Source: Planctomycetaceae bacterium (lineage in GTDB: Bacteria > Planctomycetota > Planctomycetia > Planctomycetales > Planctomycetaceae). Taken from it: a stretch of 36,210 nucleotides of DNA. Position numbers and translations under genes: made by a program. The notes under the pieces are model-generated. The model had not been told where the DNA came from. It searched no databases and saw only the letters and a program-made list of their open reading frames with translations. Where the stretch lies: assembly GCA_020426325.1 (NCBI GenBank), contig JAGQQG010000058.1, positions 1-36,210 of the forward strand. The letters are read 5' to 3'. Below are positions 17,001-24,086 of the stretch, piece after piece. The number at the start of each line of letters is the position of its first letter. Positions within the stretch are counted from its first letter, which is position 1.

Positions 17001-17275
17001 ACGTGGTCTTCGAGGACCGCAAAGCGGCCGGATGTGAACCGGTCGAACTCCAGAGCGGTTATACCAAAGACGGACTCGGAGCCTATGTCGAGTTCCGGGA
17101 TGAGAAAGTGGCCTTCTTCCTCAGGCGTCTGGCCCGAGGCACGCACAGCGTCAGCTATCGCCTGCGCTCTGAGATCCCGGGCCAGTACAGCGCCCTGCCA
17201 ACAAAGGCCTACGCGATGTACGCCCCCGAACTGCGGGCTAACTCCGATGAGTTGAAGTTGCAGATCACAGATTGA
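11012..17275 (+). CDS. Giant alpha-2-macroglobulin family protein with thioester
   Basis: 2087 residues, secreted (signal peptide 1-26). An N-terminal helical, TPR-like region (about 30-420) precedes macroglobulin domains ('GKAMYYVADAVTGQPIAGA' near 543, 'DRPVYRPEQTVQFKLWI' near 650, 'VEEYKKPEFEV' near 745). A Trp/Tyr-rich insertion lies at about 799-846. A Met/Ala/Gly-rich, probably disordered stretch at about 1230-1306 is in the place of the protease bait region. The thioester motif GCTEQ is at C1538-Q1541, so covalent trapping of proteases is possible, followed by the helical thioester domain ('GGWGWFSGFGEQSYPHTT'). Bacterial homologues guard the envelope, often beside penicillin-binding protein 1C; none is adjacent. 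Two palindromic repeats lie in frame inside the gene (14004-14025 and 15227-15298). Confidence 0.93.
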   Translation: MFQRIVTLALAVSCSLGVFMLMAADAPLPDLRSSAKKEYDAGNWRDAYEKYQELCLDERNEGQTLASDYQQAVQSLNNLQQQGEIDGFRESVLGVHSNDWRLLVAAAQSYQNGPNYGFIVGGEFVRGSQRGGGRYVMSLERDRVRALQLMDQARVLIHKSNASAADRSFFFRQLANTVYWQRSGNDAWRLQDLTDLNDLPDYEEGNRFRGFGGPGGKGAPVDADGNPVLHAIPESWDSATSDGQRWRWCFEQVVKYQPSQRSTVDFEFAGFLRSQFGVQTMQQWGIVLPRYGDDGARGRADDEDESGPYAVHTLSDDETIARLATGVKRFTLPDEFNFIRIYQQLTQDESGFADPSLQQLAQIYEDRQQYPKAAQQWQESIRRFRDRNRHKRQRLEQIVGNWGRFEGIEVQPARTGAAIDFRFRNGNQVSFTARHIKVAELIDDVKTYLKSNPQQVDWQQTQIDNLGYRLVQQNERKYVGEQVAQWDVELEPRPEHFDRRVTITTPLQQAGAYLVTGKMADGNTSRVIIWVADTAIAKKPLDGKAMYYVADAVTGQPIAGANVEFFGWRQESVPGGKGRNQYRVITSNFAEKTNDDGQVITDPKLMEQNLQWIAIARTPEGRFAHLGFSGIWYGHHHREEYDQTKGIVITDRPVYRPEQTVQFKLWIREAKYDQTEESRFAHQKFKVIINDPEGTEVYSETLTTDEYGGMVGHLELPEDAKLGTYQIALDNPHGIWANGNFRVEEYKKPEFEVTIDAPDKPVALGDTIKATITAKYYFGAPVTNATVRYKVERSVHEARWYPYRPWDWLYGEGYWWFTPDSTWYPGFKRWGCFAPIPSWWNWNPDPPELVLDREVEIGEDGTVEVEIDTSLAKALHGDEDHSYKITAEVVDASRRTIVGQGNVLVAREPFKVFVWTHRGHYRVGDTIHANFQARTLDGKGVEGSGTLKLLRITYDDKGEPVENVAQEWELDTDADGTAEIDIKATDAGQYRLSYALQAHGLQPVGEGDEENASTTIEGGQLFVIRGEGFDGSEFKFNDLELIVDKPEYAPDDTVNLLINTNRIGSTVLLFVRPTNGVYVEEPRVLRMDGKSTVVDIGVVQGDMPNFFVEGLTIADGKVYSVVKEIVVPPEQRVLNVSVEPDHEDYQPGQEANVTLKLTDLEGQPFVGSMAMSVYDRAVEYISGGSNVPEIREFFWKWRRNHNPNTEHSLARWSDNLLKQGETPMGNLGVFGEQVADNEFKDRGGVAQKSGMRALGRGMEMRSLEAMPAMAAPMSEMAADGIVANTAQGGEAGAMVESTVRTQFADTAFWKGDITTDSDGLAKVSLTMPENLTGWKIRTWAMGHGTRVGEGETVVTTSKNLLVRLQAPRFFTETDEVVLSAIVHNYLETEKQAQVELILEGGTLEPMASGGRQSSDGATHDRGLTPSARHVTIPAGGEVRVDWRVKAVAEGDAVVTVKALTDEESDAMQQTFPVYVHGILKTESFSGVIRPKDNTGVIDVTVPADRRPEQTRLEVRYSPTLAGAMVDALPYLVEYPYGCTEQTLNRFLPTVITQRILQRMGLDLAAIQEKRTNLNAQEIGDAGERAAQWKQYDRNPVFDEAEVERMVKQGVKDLTAMQLSDGGWGWFSGFGEQSYPHTTAVVVHGLQIATQNDVALVPGVLDRGIEWLKQYQDQQVSLLQEGERRAKLEGERLRKHKKPYRMQASNIDALVFMALVDADQTNDEMQRFLFRDRLELSLYAQALFGLALHEIDAIDQRDTIIRNIDQFLKVDDENQTAYLDLPNQGYWWNWFGDTIEGNAFYLKLLTRVNPQDEKAAGLVKYLLNNRKHATYWNSTRDTAYCIEAMAEYLTASGEDKPDMTIEVIVDGKVRKEVQVTSDNLFTFENSLVLEGEAVESGPHQIELRKRGTGPLYYNAYLTNFTTEDFITSAGLEIKVEREFYKLVQREDATDVVQGSQGQVIDQQALKYDRVPLANLSEVTSGDLIEIELTIESKNDYEYVVFEDRKAAGCEPVELQSGYTKDGLGAYVEFRDEKVAFFLRRLARGTHSVSYRLRSEIPGQYSALPTKAYAMYAPELRANSDELKLQITD
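14004..14025. repeat. Perfect 10-bp-arm palindrome inside the macroglobulin gene
   Basis: CCCACGGGTT (14004-14013), a 2-nt spacer and AACCCGTGGG (14016-14025). It encodes AHGLQPVGE (residues 998-1006) between two beta-domains. The perfection of the arms within coding sequence points to an inserted or repeat-derived element. Confidence 0.7.
15227..15298. repeat. 72-bp palindromic element inserted in frame in the macroglobulin gene
   Basis: The outer arms ATGGCGAGCGG (15227-15237) and CCGCTCGCCAT (15288-15298) are perfect 11-bp inverted repeats. Each half carries the same 26-bp motif in opposite orientation, about GGCGAGCGGRGGRTGTYAAY followed by CCCCTG. The element is exactly 24 codons, in frame (residues 1406-1429, starting MASGGRQSSDG). 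Removing it joins 'GGTLEP' to 'VTIPAGGEVRVDW', which reads as an uninterrupted macroglobulin strand pair. A half copy lies at 17329-17360. Confidence 0.75.
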
Positions 17276-17328
17276 CCCGGCGAAGAGGCCGTGAATCCCC
17301 CGATTCTTCCGTCAACCAGTGATCGCAA

Positions 17329-17360
17329 CCATCAGGGGATTGACATCCCCCGCTCGCCAT
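17329..17360 (-). repeat. Second copy (half element) of the macroglobulin-embedded repeat
   Basis: On the minus strand these 32 bases match 15227-15258 at 29 of 32 positions. The copy contains its own small hairpin (GGGGA-tgtcaa-TCCCC). It lies between the end of the macroglobulin gene and the convergent gene, touching the latter's stop codon. Confidence 0.75.
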
Positions 17361-18043
17361 CATGTTGTCGATGTCGCTCGTCCGCTTGTCTCAGTCTTGC
17401 GGTTGGGACTGTCGTCCGGACCGAGCGGTTCCTCGCTGGGAAGGACCTGGGCCACGTCGACCCGGTTTTCATCGCCGCCGAAGGAGCGGAGATAGCCGAG
17501 GATTTCCTGGTAGTGGCCGTAGACTCTCATCGAGTCGTAGCGGGTGATGAATCTGGTCCGGTCACGACTGTTGAGGCGGGTCCAGGCAACGATCGTCTTG
17601 TCGATTGCTCCCATCAGCACAAGCGCATGTGTGCTCTTGAGTTTGAGCTGTGACTGTAAAGGAATATCGGGGTCGCTGCCGTCGAGTGCATACGGCAGAT
17701 CGATGAGTCCACCGCTCTGATTCTGGATGTCATCTCCACCAAAAGGGTTCTCGCCAATCCCGATGGTGGCGTTGGTGTCGATCGCCTTCTCGATTTTGTC
17801 ACCCAGATCCTCGTGATCGGGGTTGTGAGTGACGCGGCGTCGCCAGCGGTCGCAGTTGACGAGGTGTGCAAGCAGGTGATCACGAGTCGGATCATCGAAC
17901 CCGCCGCGATCGGAGAGTTCATCGTTCGCCAGCAGTTCTGACCGCATGGTGAAGAGTGGTGAAAGAGCGGCAGCGATGTGCAGGTTCCGCAGCGTCAGGA
18001 TGCTGCGACGGAATTGTTCTTGTCCGGGGGCTCCGATGGGCAT
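17360..18043 (-). CDS. Hypothetical protein, last gene of a three-gene operon
   Basis: 227 residues, soluble, not recognised. The N-terminal half is helical ('RRSILTLRNLHIAAALSPLF'), with 'RDHLLAHLVNCDRWRRRV' in the middle. 'ENPFGGDDIQNQSGGLIDLP' is a Gly/Asp-rich loop, followed by helices ('SQLKLKSTHALVLMGAIDKT'). The C-terminal 30 residues are polar and probably disordered. The stop falls at a repeat copy, so the tail may have been altered by that repeat. ATG 18043 has AAGGA 6 nt upstream. It follows the thioredoxin-like gene by 42 nt on the same strand, so the two are probably co-transcribed. Confidence 0.75.
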   Translation of the reverse strand: MPIGAPGQEQFRRSILTLRNLHIAAALSPLFTMRSELLANDELSDRGGFDDPTRDHLLAHLVNCDRWRRRVTHNPDHEDLGDKIEKAIDTNATIGIGENPFGGDDIQNQSGGLIDLPYALDGSDPDIPLQSQLKLKSTHALVLMGAIDKTIVAWTRLNSRDRTRFITRYDSMRVYGHYQEILGYLRSFGGDENRVDVAQVLPSEEPLGPDDSPNRKTETSGRATSTT

Positions 18044-18085
18044 GATTGGTCCTTCGTTTTTATTGAGAAATGAGTGGGATGGGGG

Positions 18086-19222
18086 TCAGTTGACGGTCGT
18101 TGAGAGAGGGGCCACGTCATCGACGCGGCTGTCGATGTTTGTGCGAAGGAGTTGGGCCACAGCGACCTGCTCTTCGCTGCCGGTTGCGATCAGCTTCGTG
18201 AGTTCGTCATCGAGGAACATGCCTCGCAGTGCATCAAGTACTGCCACACGTCCCTCTGACTGTCGGAGTTCAAGTAGCTCACTTGCTTCATCCAGCTGTC
18301 GGGGAAAGGGGGCACGGGTTGGCACCCGCTGTTCGTCCTCCTTTGTAATTTCGTCGCTCATTCCCTGCTGAGAAGTTTCACTGGGAGTTCGTTGACGACG
18401 CCTGCGGCGGCTCCAGATTCTCCACAGGCGCGCAAAAACGATTGACCCGAGTCCGCCAGTGGCTGCTGTTCCTCCCAGGAGACCCGCCAGTTCCAGAGCC
18501 GTGAGCGCCAGCGGTGCCGCACGCACGACGGTCCCTCGCAGCCTCGACCAGAGTGATGGGCGTGAGGACTTACTCTCAGCAGGTTTCGATGACTTTGATA
18601 TCGATGCGGAAGGTTGTTCTCTCGGAGCGGAACCGATGTTCGGAGCCGATTCGGATACAGGCGGCTCGATCAGATGTTGAACTTTGTCTCCCATCAACTC
18701 TGATTCCAAGTTGCGGGTCGGACGTTCGAGCGGGGGCAGAGGGAGAACTGAGGTCGACTCTACTTCTGCTTCAAGGTGTCCGTCAGATTCGGGCGAGTGT
18801 TCGGGAATATCGTCAGATACAGCTGGTTCCCAGCTGCTTGTCTCGGGCCGAGTGAGTTGATCCCACAAAGCCTGTTTGCCGTCATACCCGACGATCCGAC
18901 GATCTTCGATCTCGAATGTCGGGAGCGAGTAAATGTCGCGTTGGGCAGCGGCATCACGATGGAGGTCAGCATCGATCCACTTCACGCAGAAGTTTGAGGT
19001 CAGTGCCTGACGAAACGCGGCGTCCTGACACATGTCTTGCCAGAATTGCTGACACGGTGGGCATGCTCGCGAGGTCCAAATGACAAGAGTGGGACACGAA
19101 GAACAGCAGGCGGTCAGTGATGTCGCTTCAGCACCTGTTGACGGGTTCACTGTAGGTGCTGCGATCGAAACCGTTTGCAGCATTGTGAAAGTCACTGCTG
19201 CAGGAATCAGCATTCGACGCAT
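18086..19222 (-). CDS. Membrane-linked thioredoxin-like protein with CPPC motif
   Basis: 378 residues. Signal peptide or anchor at about 1-22. A thioredoxin-like domain (about 40-125) carries CPPC at 54-57 and the cis-Pro in 'SLPTFEIE' (P101). Extra cysteines C39, C40 and C43 lie just before the fold. A long Ser/Pro/Glu-rich linker (126-225) follows, then a hydrophobic segment (about 234-264, 'APLALTALELAGLLGG...') and a strongly basic 'SRRRRRQR' stop-transfer sequence. A polar helical tail ends the protein. This suggests an envelope thioredoxin domain tethered to the membrane. GGAG lies 6 nt before ATG 19222, and the start overlaps the upstream gene by 16 nt. The redox partner is unknown. 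Confidence 0.8.
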   Translation of the reverse strand: MRRMLIPAAVTFTMLQTVSIAAPTVNPSTGAEATSLTACCSSCPTLVIWTSRACPPCQQFWQDMCQDAAFRQALTSNFCVKWIDADLHRDAAAQRDIYSLPTFEIEDRRIVGYDGKQALWDQLTRPETSSWEPAVSDDIPEHSPESDGHLEAEVESTSVLPLPPLERPTRNLESELMGDKVQHLIEPPVSESAPNIGSAPREQPSASISKSSKPAESKSSRPSLWSRLRGTVVRAAPLALTALELAGLLGGTAATGGLGSIVFARLWRIWSRRRRRQRTPSETSQQGMSDEITKEDEQRVPTRAPFPRQLDEASELLELRQSEGRVAVLDALRGMFLDDELTKLIATGSEEQVAVAQLLRTNIDSRVDDVAPLSTTVN

Positions 19223-19854
19223 GAGGTGCTCCGGTGATACGAGGCAATTCGATGGTATTTGCCGGTGCGAACGAGTTGACGCAGAAGTCGTCCCGGGTGG
19301 AACCGGGTCGGGTTATCGTGATTCATCCGAGCGAGTCGCATGAGCACTGCCGCAATCAGCTCCGAGCAGAAGAGACGTTCCAGGTCCGCTCCCGGGAAGA
19401 GTCGGGTGTGCTGAAACATGCGTGTCCCCGAGAGCAGGGCTCCACTGATGTCATAGCGAACGTCCCGTCTGACGAAGTAATCGAGAAGAATCCGGGAAAG
19501 CAGTTGGGACTCAGTGTTGCTCAGGCGATTGATGTCCGTGAGCCGGTAGAGATCGACACGTCCATTGTCCTGAACGTAGTCACGAATGCGTTCAATGGGG
19601 CGATGAGCCTGCACGCCTGTGACGGATCGCTTACGAATGAGACAGGGATGTGAACAAAGTGTTGTTGATTCGACCCACAGCGTCTGTTCCTCAACCCGGC
19701 AACAGATGGCGACGTGCGAGGGAGGACTGCGGAGTTCACGCGGACCGAGAAGCGAAGCGGTCCCGTAACGAATGATCCAACTGGTCCAATCGACGCCGTA
19801 ACAGGCAGCGATATCTCCCGGTTGAAGAGCGAGCGGAGAGACTGGTGCAAGCAT
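19207..19854 (-). CDS. Permuted papain-like (YiiX/NlpC-P60-type) hydrolase
   Basis: 215 residues. 'LQPGDIAACYG' at the start, 'PPSHVAICC' (H47), 'LWVESTTL' (E62) and 'LFCSELIAAVL' (C163) give the His-Glu-Cys order of circularly permuted NlpC/P60 enzymes, such as the YiiX/YaeF group. These cleave amide or ester bonds in peptidoglycan, lipids or peptides. No signal peptide is visible, so it may act in the cytoplasm or be exported by other means. It is first of a minus-strand operon, overlapping the thioredoxin-like gene by 16 nt. The ribosome-binding site is weak. The partner thioredoxin domain could keep the active Cys reduced; this is inference only. Confidence 0.75.
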   Translation of the reverse strand: MLAPVSPLALQPGDIAACYGVDWTSWIIRYGTASLLGPRELRSPPSHVAICCRVEEQTLWVESTTLCSHPCLIRKRSVTGVQAHRPIERIRDYVQDNGRVDLYRLTDINRLSNTESQLLSRILLDYFVRRDVRYDISGALLSGTRMFQHTRLFPGADLERLFCSELIAAVLMRLARMNHDNPTRFHPGRLLRQLVRTGKYHRIASYHRSTSCVEC

Positions 19855-20220
19855 GATGCCAACCGTTGAGGTGTGTGTCGGAACACGGATTCATCGACCG
19901 CAACCGTATTCACCCCAACAGCGTTGGTTGCGCAAGGCTTGCGACGATTAAAGTCGTTCCTTCTGCTGATTCCCAATGTTCGATCAAGATTGCGTCTCCT
20001 GAGGTGCTTGACGCTCAAAACTTTGAATCTGCCTGAAATCGCCGAATGTGAGAGATATTCAGGGAAATCCGAGGAGGATCGGGGGTTCAGCGCGTTGTTC
20101 AGAGAGAGATCAGTGCAACTGTGAGGGGCACGGTGTAGACAGTCGGCGACTTGCAGGTTTCAATGGGAGCCGAGGCCACTCGAATCGGCGTCGTCAGTTA
20201 CGTTTTCGGGAGAGCGACCA
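19855..20220. other. Divergent intergenic region
   Basis: About 366 nt between two divergent genes, with no supported gene. It should carry both promoters, but no convincing -35/-10 pair was found. A GGGAGAG ribosome-binding site for the right-hand gene ends 6-7 nt before 20221. Confidence 0.5.
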
Positions 20221-22998
20221 ATGCGAATTACCTGCAAGAAGTGCGGCACAGAACTCGAACTGCCAGCCGAAACTCAAAGCGGTGACGTCATTCGTTGCGG
20301 CAATTGCAGCAAGAAGATCCGCGTGAAGCTGCGACCCTCGCAAGGGCGTGTCGCGGTTCCGGGCAATTCCATCGAGCCAAATCCTGATCACAAAGGTGGT
20401 CGAGGACTGCTGGTTGTGCTGACCCTTCTGGTTCTCCTCGGTGTTGGATATGCCCTCTTGACAAACAAGGGCTTCGACATTGCGGATGTCAAAGAGGTTG
20501 TGCAACAACGCGTGGCGAACTTCACAGAGGACACGGAGGTTCCCAGTGGTGATACTGATGAACTGGCCGCTCAAGTGACGACGCTGTTTGAAGAGCGATG
20601 CCATCGTTGCCACGGAGAAGGGGGAAGTGACGAAGGTGGGTTCAACTTCGTCGTGAGACTGGACAAGCTGACCGAGGATGATGCGTATGTTGCCGCTGGT
20701 GACGCGGAGGATTCTTACCTATTCACGCGAATTGAAGACGGCGAGATGCCCCCTGCGGGAGAAGGGGAGCCGTTCACCGAAGATGAAATCGCATTAGTCC
20801 GCCAGTGGATTCTCGCGGGAGCCAAACCGGTCGGTGGAACCAGCGATGGTCCTGAGCCGGTCAGCAACGACAACTTGCTCCTGGCCATGCGTGAGGACCT
20901 GCAGTCGCTGGATGAAACAGACCGTCGTCAGACGCGGTACTTCACGTTGACTCATCTGTATAACGCCGGGTTATCACAGGACGAGATGGAGACGTACCGT
21001 CTCGCGATGGCCAAGCTTTTGAACAGCCTGAGTTGGGAACCGAGATTGGTCACCCCGCAACGTGTTGGAGAACAGGAGACTCTACTCCGGATCAACCTTA
21101 CGGAACTCGGTTGGAATTCCGGGACTTGGGATGCGATCGTCGAGACTGACCCCTATGCGACGACTGTTTCGACTCCTGACGGCTTGGCGATTCGCGACCT
21201 GACCGGGACCGATGTTCCCAACGTGAGAGCTGACTGGTTCGTTTCACGTGCGGCCAGGGCTCCGTTGTACTATGACATCCTGGGAATTCCGGAGCAGTTT
21301 GACGATCTGCTCAAGCGGCCAGAGATCAACCTCGATGTCGATCAAAATATTGCTGACGACAAGGTGGTGCGAGCGGCCTTCGTCGAATCGGGTGTCTCAG
21401 ACAACAACCGACTGATCGAGCGTCACGCGTTCACGCACGGCGGCTTCTGGGTGAGTTACGATTTTGCGTCCAGCACCGACAGTCAGAATGTTCTTGAACA
21501 CCCGCTCGGGCCGGACGGTCCAGATTCATTCGATCATGACGGCGGTGAGATCATCTGGAACCTACCGAACGGGTTGCAGGCCTATATGCTTGTTGACGGC
21601 GACGGCAATCGTATCGAAAAGGGACCCATCTCGATTGTCGCTGACGACAAACAATCGGACCGGGCAGTCGTGTGTGGGCTTTCCTGCATGTCATGTCACT
21701 CGAACGGCATGATCCGCAAGCAGGACGAGGTGCGACCGAATGTGCTCGCCAACCGTGACGCTTTCCCCAACGCGGACCGCATTCTTCGACAATACCCGGA
21801 TGCTGAGGTGATCAACGGAGTTCTCGACGAGGATGCTGCACGGTTTGAAGGTGCGCTCAAGTCATTGGGGTTAGATCGTCTGACGGAGACAAGCGAACCC
21901 GTGTATCACATGGCCAAGCGGTTCGAGCAGGCGGTCGACCGTTCACTTGCCGCGGCCGAGTTTGGAGTGACGGAAGAGCAGTTCGTTTCACTTCTGGATG
22001 AAACACCGGAAATTGCTCGCGTGCTGGGGCCGCTGAAGCTGCCGAACGGTAAAGTCAAACGCAAACAGTTCCTGGCCGAGTTCAAAGAAGCTGCACAGCA
22101 GTTTGGACTAGGGAACGCGTTTGGAGAGAACAATACATCAGTAACGACTCAAATCGCATCGACGACACCTACGACTCCGAACGCTATCAAGCAGCCGAGA
22201 GTTGTCAACAACCCATCAATTGCCAATCCAACTGCTCCGATTGCCCCGGCCGCTCAATCCGTCCCAGCAGCAACTGATGTCCCGACTGCTGTCCCAGATG
22301 CTCCTCCGGCAACTCCTCCCACTGGGAATCCTCCGACTGTCGCTCCCTCGGGAGATGTTCCAGATGTCGAGGTCACACCGCTGACTCCTGAGGATTTCAT
22401 CCACACTTGGGTCAACAATCAGGGCGAGGAGATATTGACTGCCCGCTTCATGACCGTGACCCGAACGGGCGATGTCCGCGTCGAGTTGTTGCCTCGTCAG
22501 TGGTCCATCGGCCAAAACGAAGATTACCAGCGTGAGGTTACCGGAGTGTTCTGGGTCTTCACCGGTGACCCGACGAAGGATCATCTTGTCCGCATCGGTG
22601 ATGTCTCATTACCGGATGCACCCCTGAACTACATTGACGTTCCACGAAGTGAGTTCAGCGAAGAGGATCAGGCGTACCTGCAACACCTCGAAAAGCTTGT
22701 TTCATACGCCAAAGTGAGTAAGGGACGCGTCCGATACTACACGCTGCCCTGGGATGTGCTGGCGGTTACGGATCAGCAGTATGTCTACGACTTGCTGGCC
22801 GCCATTGAAAAGGCGCAGCCTCAAGTCACGGAACCGTTGCCGCCCGCGCTACCGAGCGAGACGCCCCCTGTCGCTGGTGGTCCTCCACAGCAGGAAGGTC
22901 CCCCGGCTGATCTTCCCCCCGGCGACCCGACACCTGAGGGAGTCATTCCGCAACCAGGACCTCCGCAGGCGCCACCACGACGTCAGCCCGACTATTGA
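20221..22998 (+). CDS. Zinc-ribbon / membrane / multi-haem cytochrome c protein
   Basis: 925 residues. Residues 1-36 form an MJ0042-type zinc ribbon (C5, C8, C26, C29). A single transmembrane helix lies at about 61-81. A planctomycete-type cytochrome c domain follows, with haem site CHRCH (127-131) and probable Met ligand in 'EDGEMPP'. A second haem site CMSCH is at 489-493, with an extra Cys at 485, inside a large unassigned region. A Pro/Thr/Ala-rich linker (about 645-715) precedes a C-terminal domain ('DFIHTWVNNQGEEILTARF') and a Pro-rich tail. The topology implies a cytoplasmic zinc ribbon and periplasmic haems, a layout suited to redox sensing or electron transfer. The start is supported by GGGAGAG. 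Confidence 0.85.
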   Translation: MRITCKKCGTELELPAETQSGDVIRCGNCSKKIRVKLRPSQGRVAVPGNSIEPNPDHKGGRGLLVVLTLLVLLGVGYALLTNKGFDIADVKEVVQQRVANFTEDTEVPSGDTDELAAQVTTLFEERCHRCHGEGGSDEGGFNFVVRLDKLTEDDAYVAAGDAEDSYLFTRIEDGEMPPAGEGEPFTEDEIALVRQWILAGAKPVGGTSDGPEPVSNDNLLLAMREDLQSLDETDRRQTRYFTLTHLYNAGLSQDEMETYRLAMAKLLNSLSWEPRLVTPQRVGEQETLLRINLTELGWNSGTWDAIVETDPYATTVSTPDGLAIRDLTGTDVPNVRADWFVSRAARAPLYYDILGIPEQFDDLLKRPEINLDVDQNIADDKVVRAAFVESGVSDNNRLIERHAFTHGGFWVSYDFASSTDSQNVLEHPLGPDGPDSFDHDGGEIIWNLPNGLQAYMLVDGDGNRIEKGPISIVADDKQSDRAVVCGLSCMSCHSNGMIRKQDEVRPNVLANRDAFPNADRILRQYPDAEVINGVLDEDAARFEGALKSLGLDRLTETSEPVYHMAKRFEQAVDRSLAAAEFGVTEEQFVSLLDETPEIARVLGPLKLPNGKVKRKQFLAEFKEAAQQFGLGNAFGENNTSVTTQIASTTPTTPNAIKQPRVVNNPSIANPTAPIAPAAQSVPAATDVPTAVPDAPPATPPTGNPPTVAPSGDVPDVEVTPLTPEDFIHTWVNNQGEEILTARFMTVTRTGDVRVELLPRQWSIGQNEDYQREVTGVFWVFTGDPTKDHLVRIGDVSLPDAPLNYIDVPRSEFSEEDQAYLQHLEKLVSYAKVSKGRVRYYTLPWDVLAVTDQQYVYDLLAAIEKAQPQVTEPLPPALPSETPPVAGGPPQQEGPPADLPPGDPTPEGVIPQPGPPQAPPRRQPDY

Positions 22999-23013
22999 GA
23001 TGACGGATCGCAA

Positions 23014-24048
23014 ATGATTTCGAAGAGCCACGACATGTCACGGTCACTGCTTTGCCTCAGTGTATTCACCTGTTTCTCCATCGCACTTCTCTGTCTGTGC
23101 TTTTTTGCCTGCTTTCCGTCTTCTGCCGGTGCGACGGACTTCTATGTTTTCTACCTCGGCGGACAGTCCAACATGGACGGTTACGGTCAGGCTTCGGAGT
23201 TGCCCGCAGATTTGCAGGGAGAGGTCGAGAGAGTGCCGATCTTTCACGGCAACAAAAGTGCGGATTGTACGCCGGTGGACGGACGCGGCATGTGGACAAC
23301 CCTGCGACCGGGACATGGTTTCGGTTTCAAGTCTGACGGGAAGAAAGTGACATACTCGGACCGCATCGGGATCGAACTCACTTTCGCCCGGCGTCTGCAG
23401 GAGTTGCTTCCTGACAAGCGAATCGCACTGATCAAGTATTCACGCGGTGGCACTTCGATCGACGAAGATGCTGCTGGCAGATTTGGTTGCTGGGAACCTG
23501 ACTTTGAACAGGGCGAAGGAGAAGGCCACGGCATCAATCAGTACGATCATTTTCTCGCCACCATTCGTTACGCGATGTCGGACAGCGACATCAACGACGA
23601 TGGCGAAACTGATCGATTGATCCCGGCAGGCATCATCTGGATGCAGGGAGAAAGCGATGCTGCTTACACTGCTGAAATCGCAGATCGTTATGAGGCCCAT
23701 CTCAAACGGCTGATGGACCTCATGCGTGCTGCTTTGAGATCAGATGATCTTCCGGTTGTCATCGGCCGCATCTCGGACTCCGGCCAGGATGATGATGACG
23801 GCCAAGTCTGGGAGCACGGCGATACAATCCGTACGGCTCAAGCAGCTTTCGTGAAGAAAGACGGCCACGCCGCTCTCGTCACGAACACCGATGAATACGG
23901 CTACTCCGACCGCTGGCACTACGATACCGCTGGTTACATTGATTTGGGGCAGCAGTTCGCAGAGGCTTGGCTGTCGATTAGTGAAATGAACATGCCTCAA
24001 CAGGAAAACGCCAGTGGTGGCAACTCAGAAAGTTCGACTGATCCTTGA
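23014..24048 (+). CDS. Secreted sialate O-acetylesterase-like (DUF303/SASA) protein
   Basis: 344 residues with signal peptide at about 1-40. SGNH-hydrolase-type motifs are present: 'GGQSNMDG' with nucleophile S52, 'IIWMQGESDA' near 210 and 'DRWHYDTAGY' with catalytic H302. The family removes acetyl groups from sugars. In planctomycetes it usually belongs to the breakdown of complex polysaccharides; the natural substrate here is unknown. It starts 15 nt after the multi-haem gene, so co-transcription is likely. ATG 23035 is an alternative start that shortens the leader. The last 20 residues are polar and probably disordered. Confidence 0.88.
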   Translation: MISKSHDMSRSLLCLSVFTCFSIALLCLCFFACFPSSAGATDFYVFYLGGQSNMDGYGQASELPADLQGEVERVPIFHGNKSADCTPVDGRGMWTTLRPGHGFGFKSDGKKVTYSDRIGIELTFARRLQELLPDKRIALIKYSRGGTSIDEDAAGRFGCWEPDFEQGEGEGHGINQYDHFLATIRYAMSDSDINDDGETDRLIPAGIIWMQGESDAAYTAEIADRYEAHLKRLMDLMRAALRSDDLPVVIGRISDSGQDDDDGQVWEHGDTIRTAQAAFVKKDGHAALVTNTDEYGYSDRWHYDTAGYIDLGQQFAEAWLSISEMNMPQQENASGGNSESSTDP

Positions 24049-24086
24049 AGCTACTTCGATTCGATCTTCGGTGAGAGTGATTCAAC

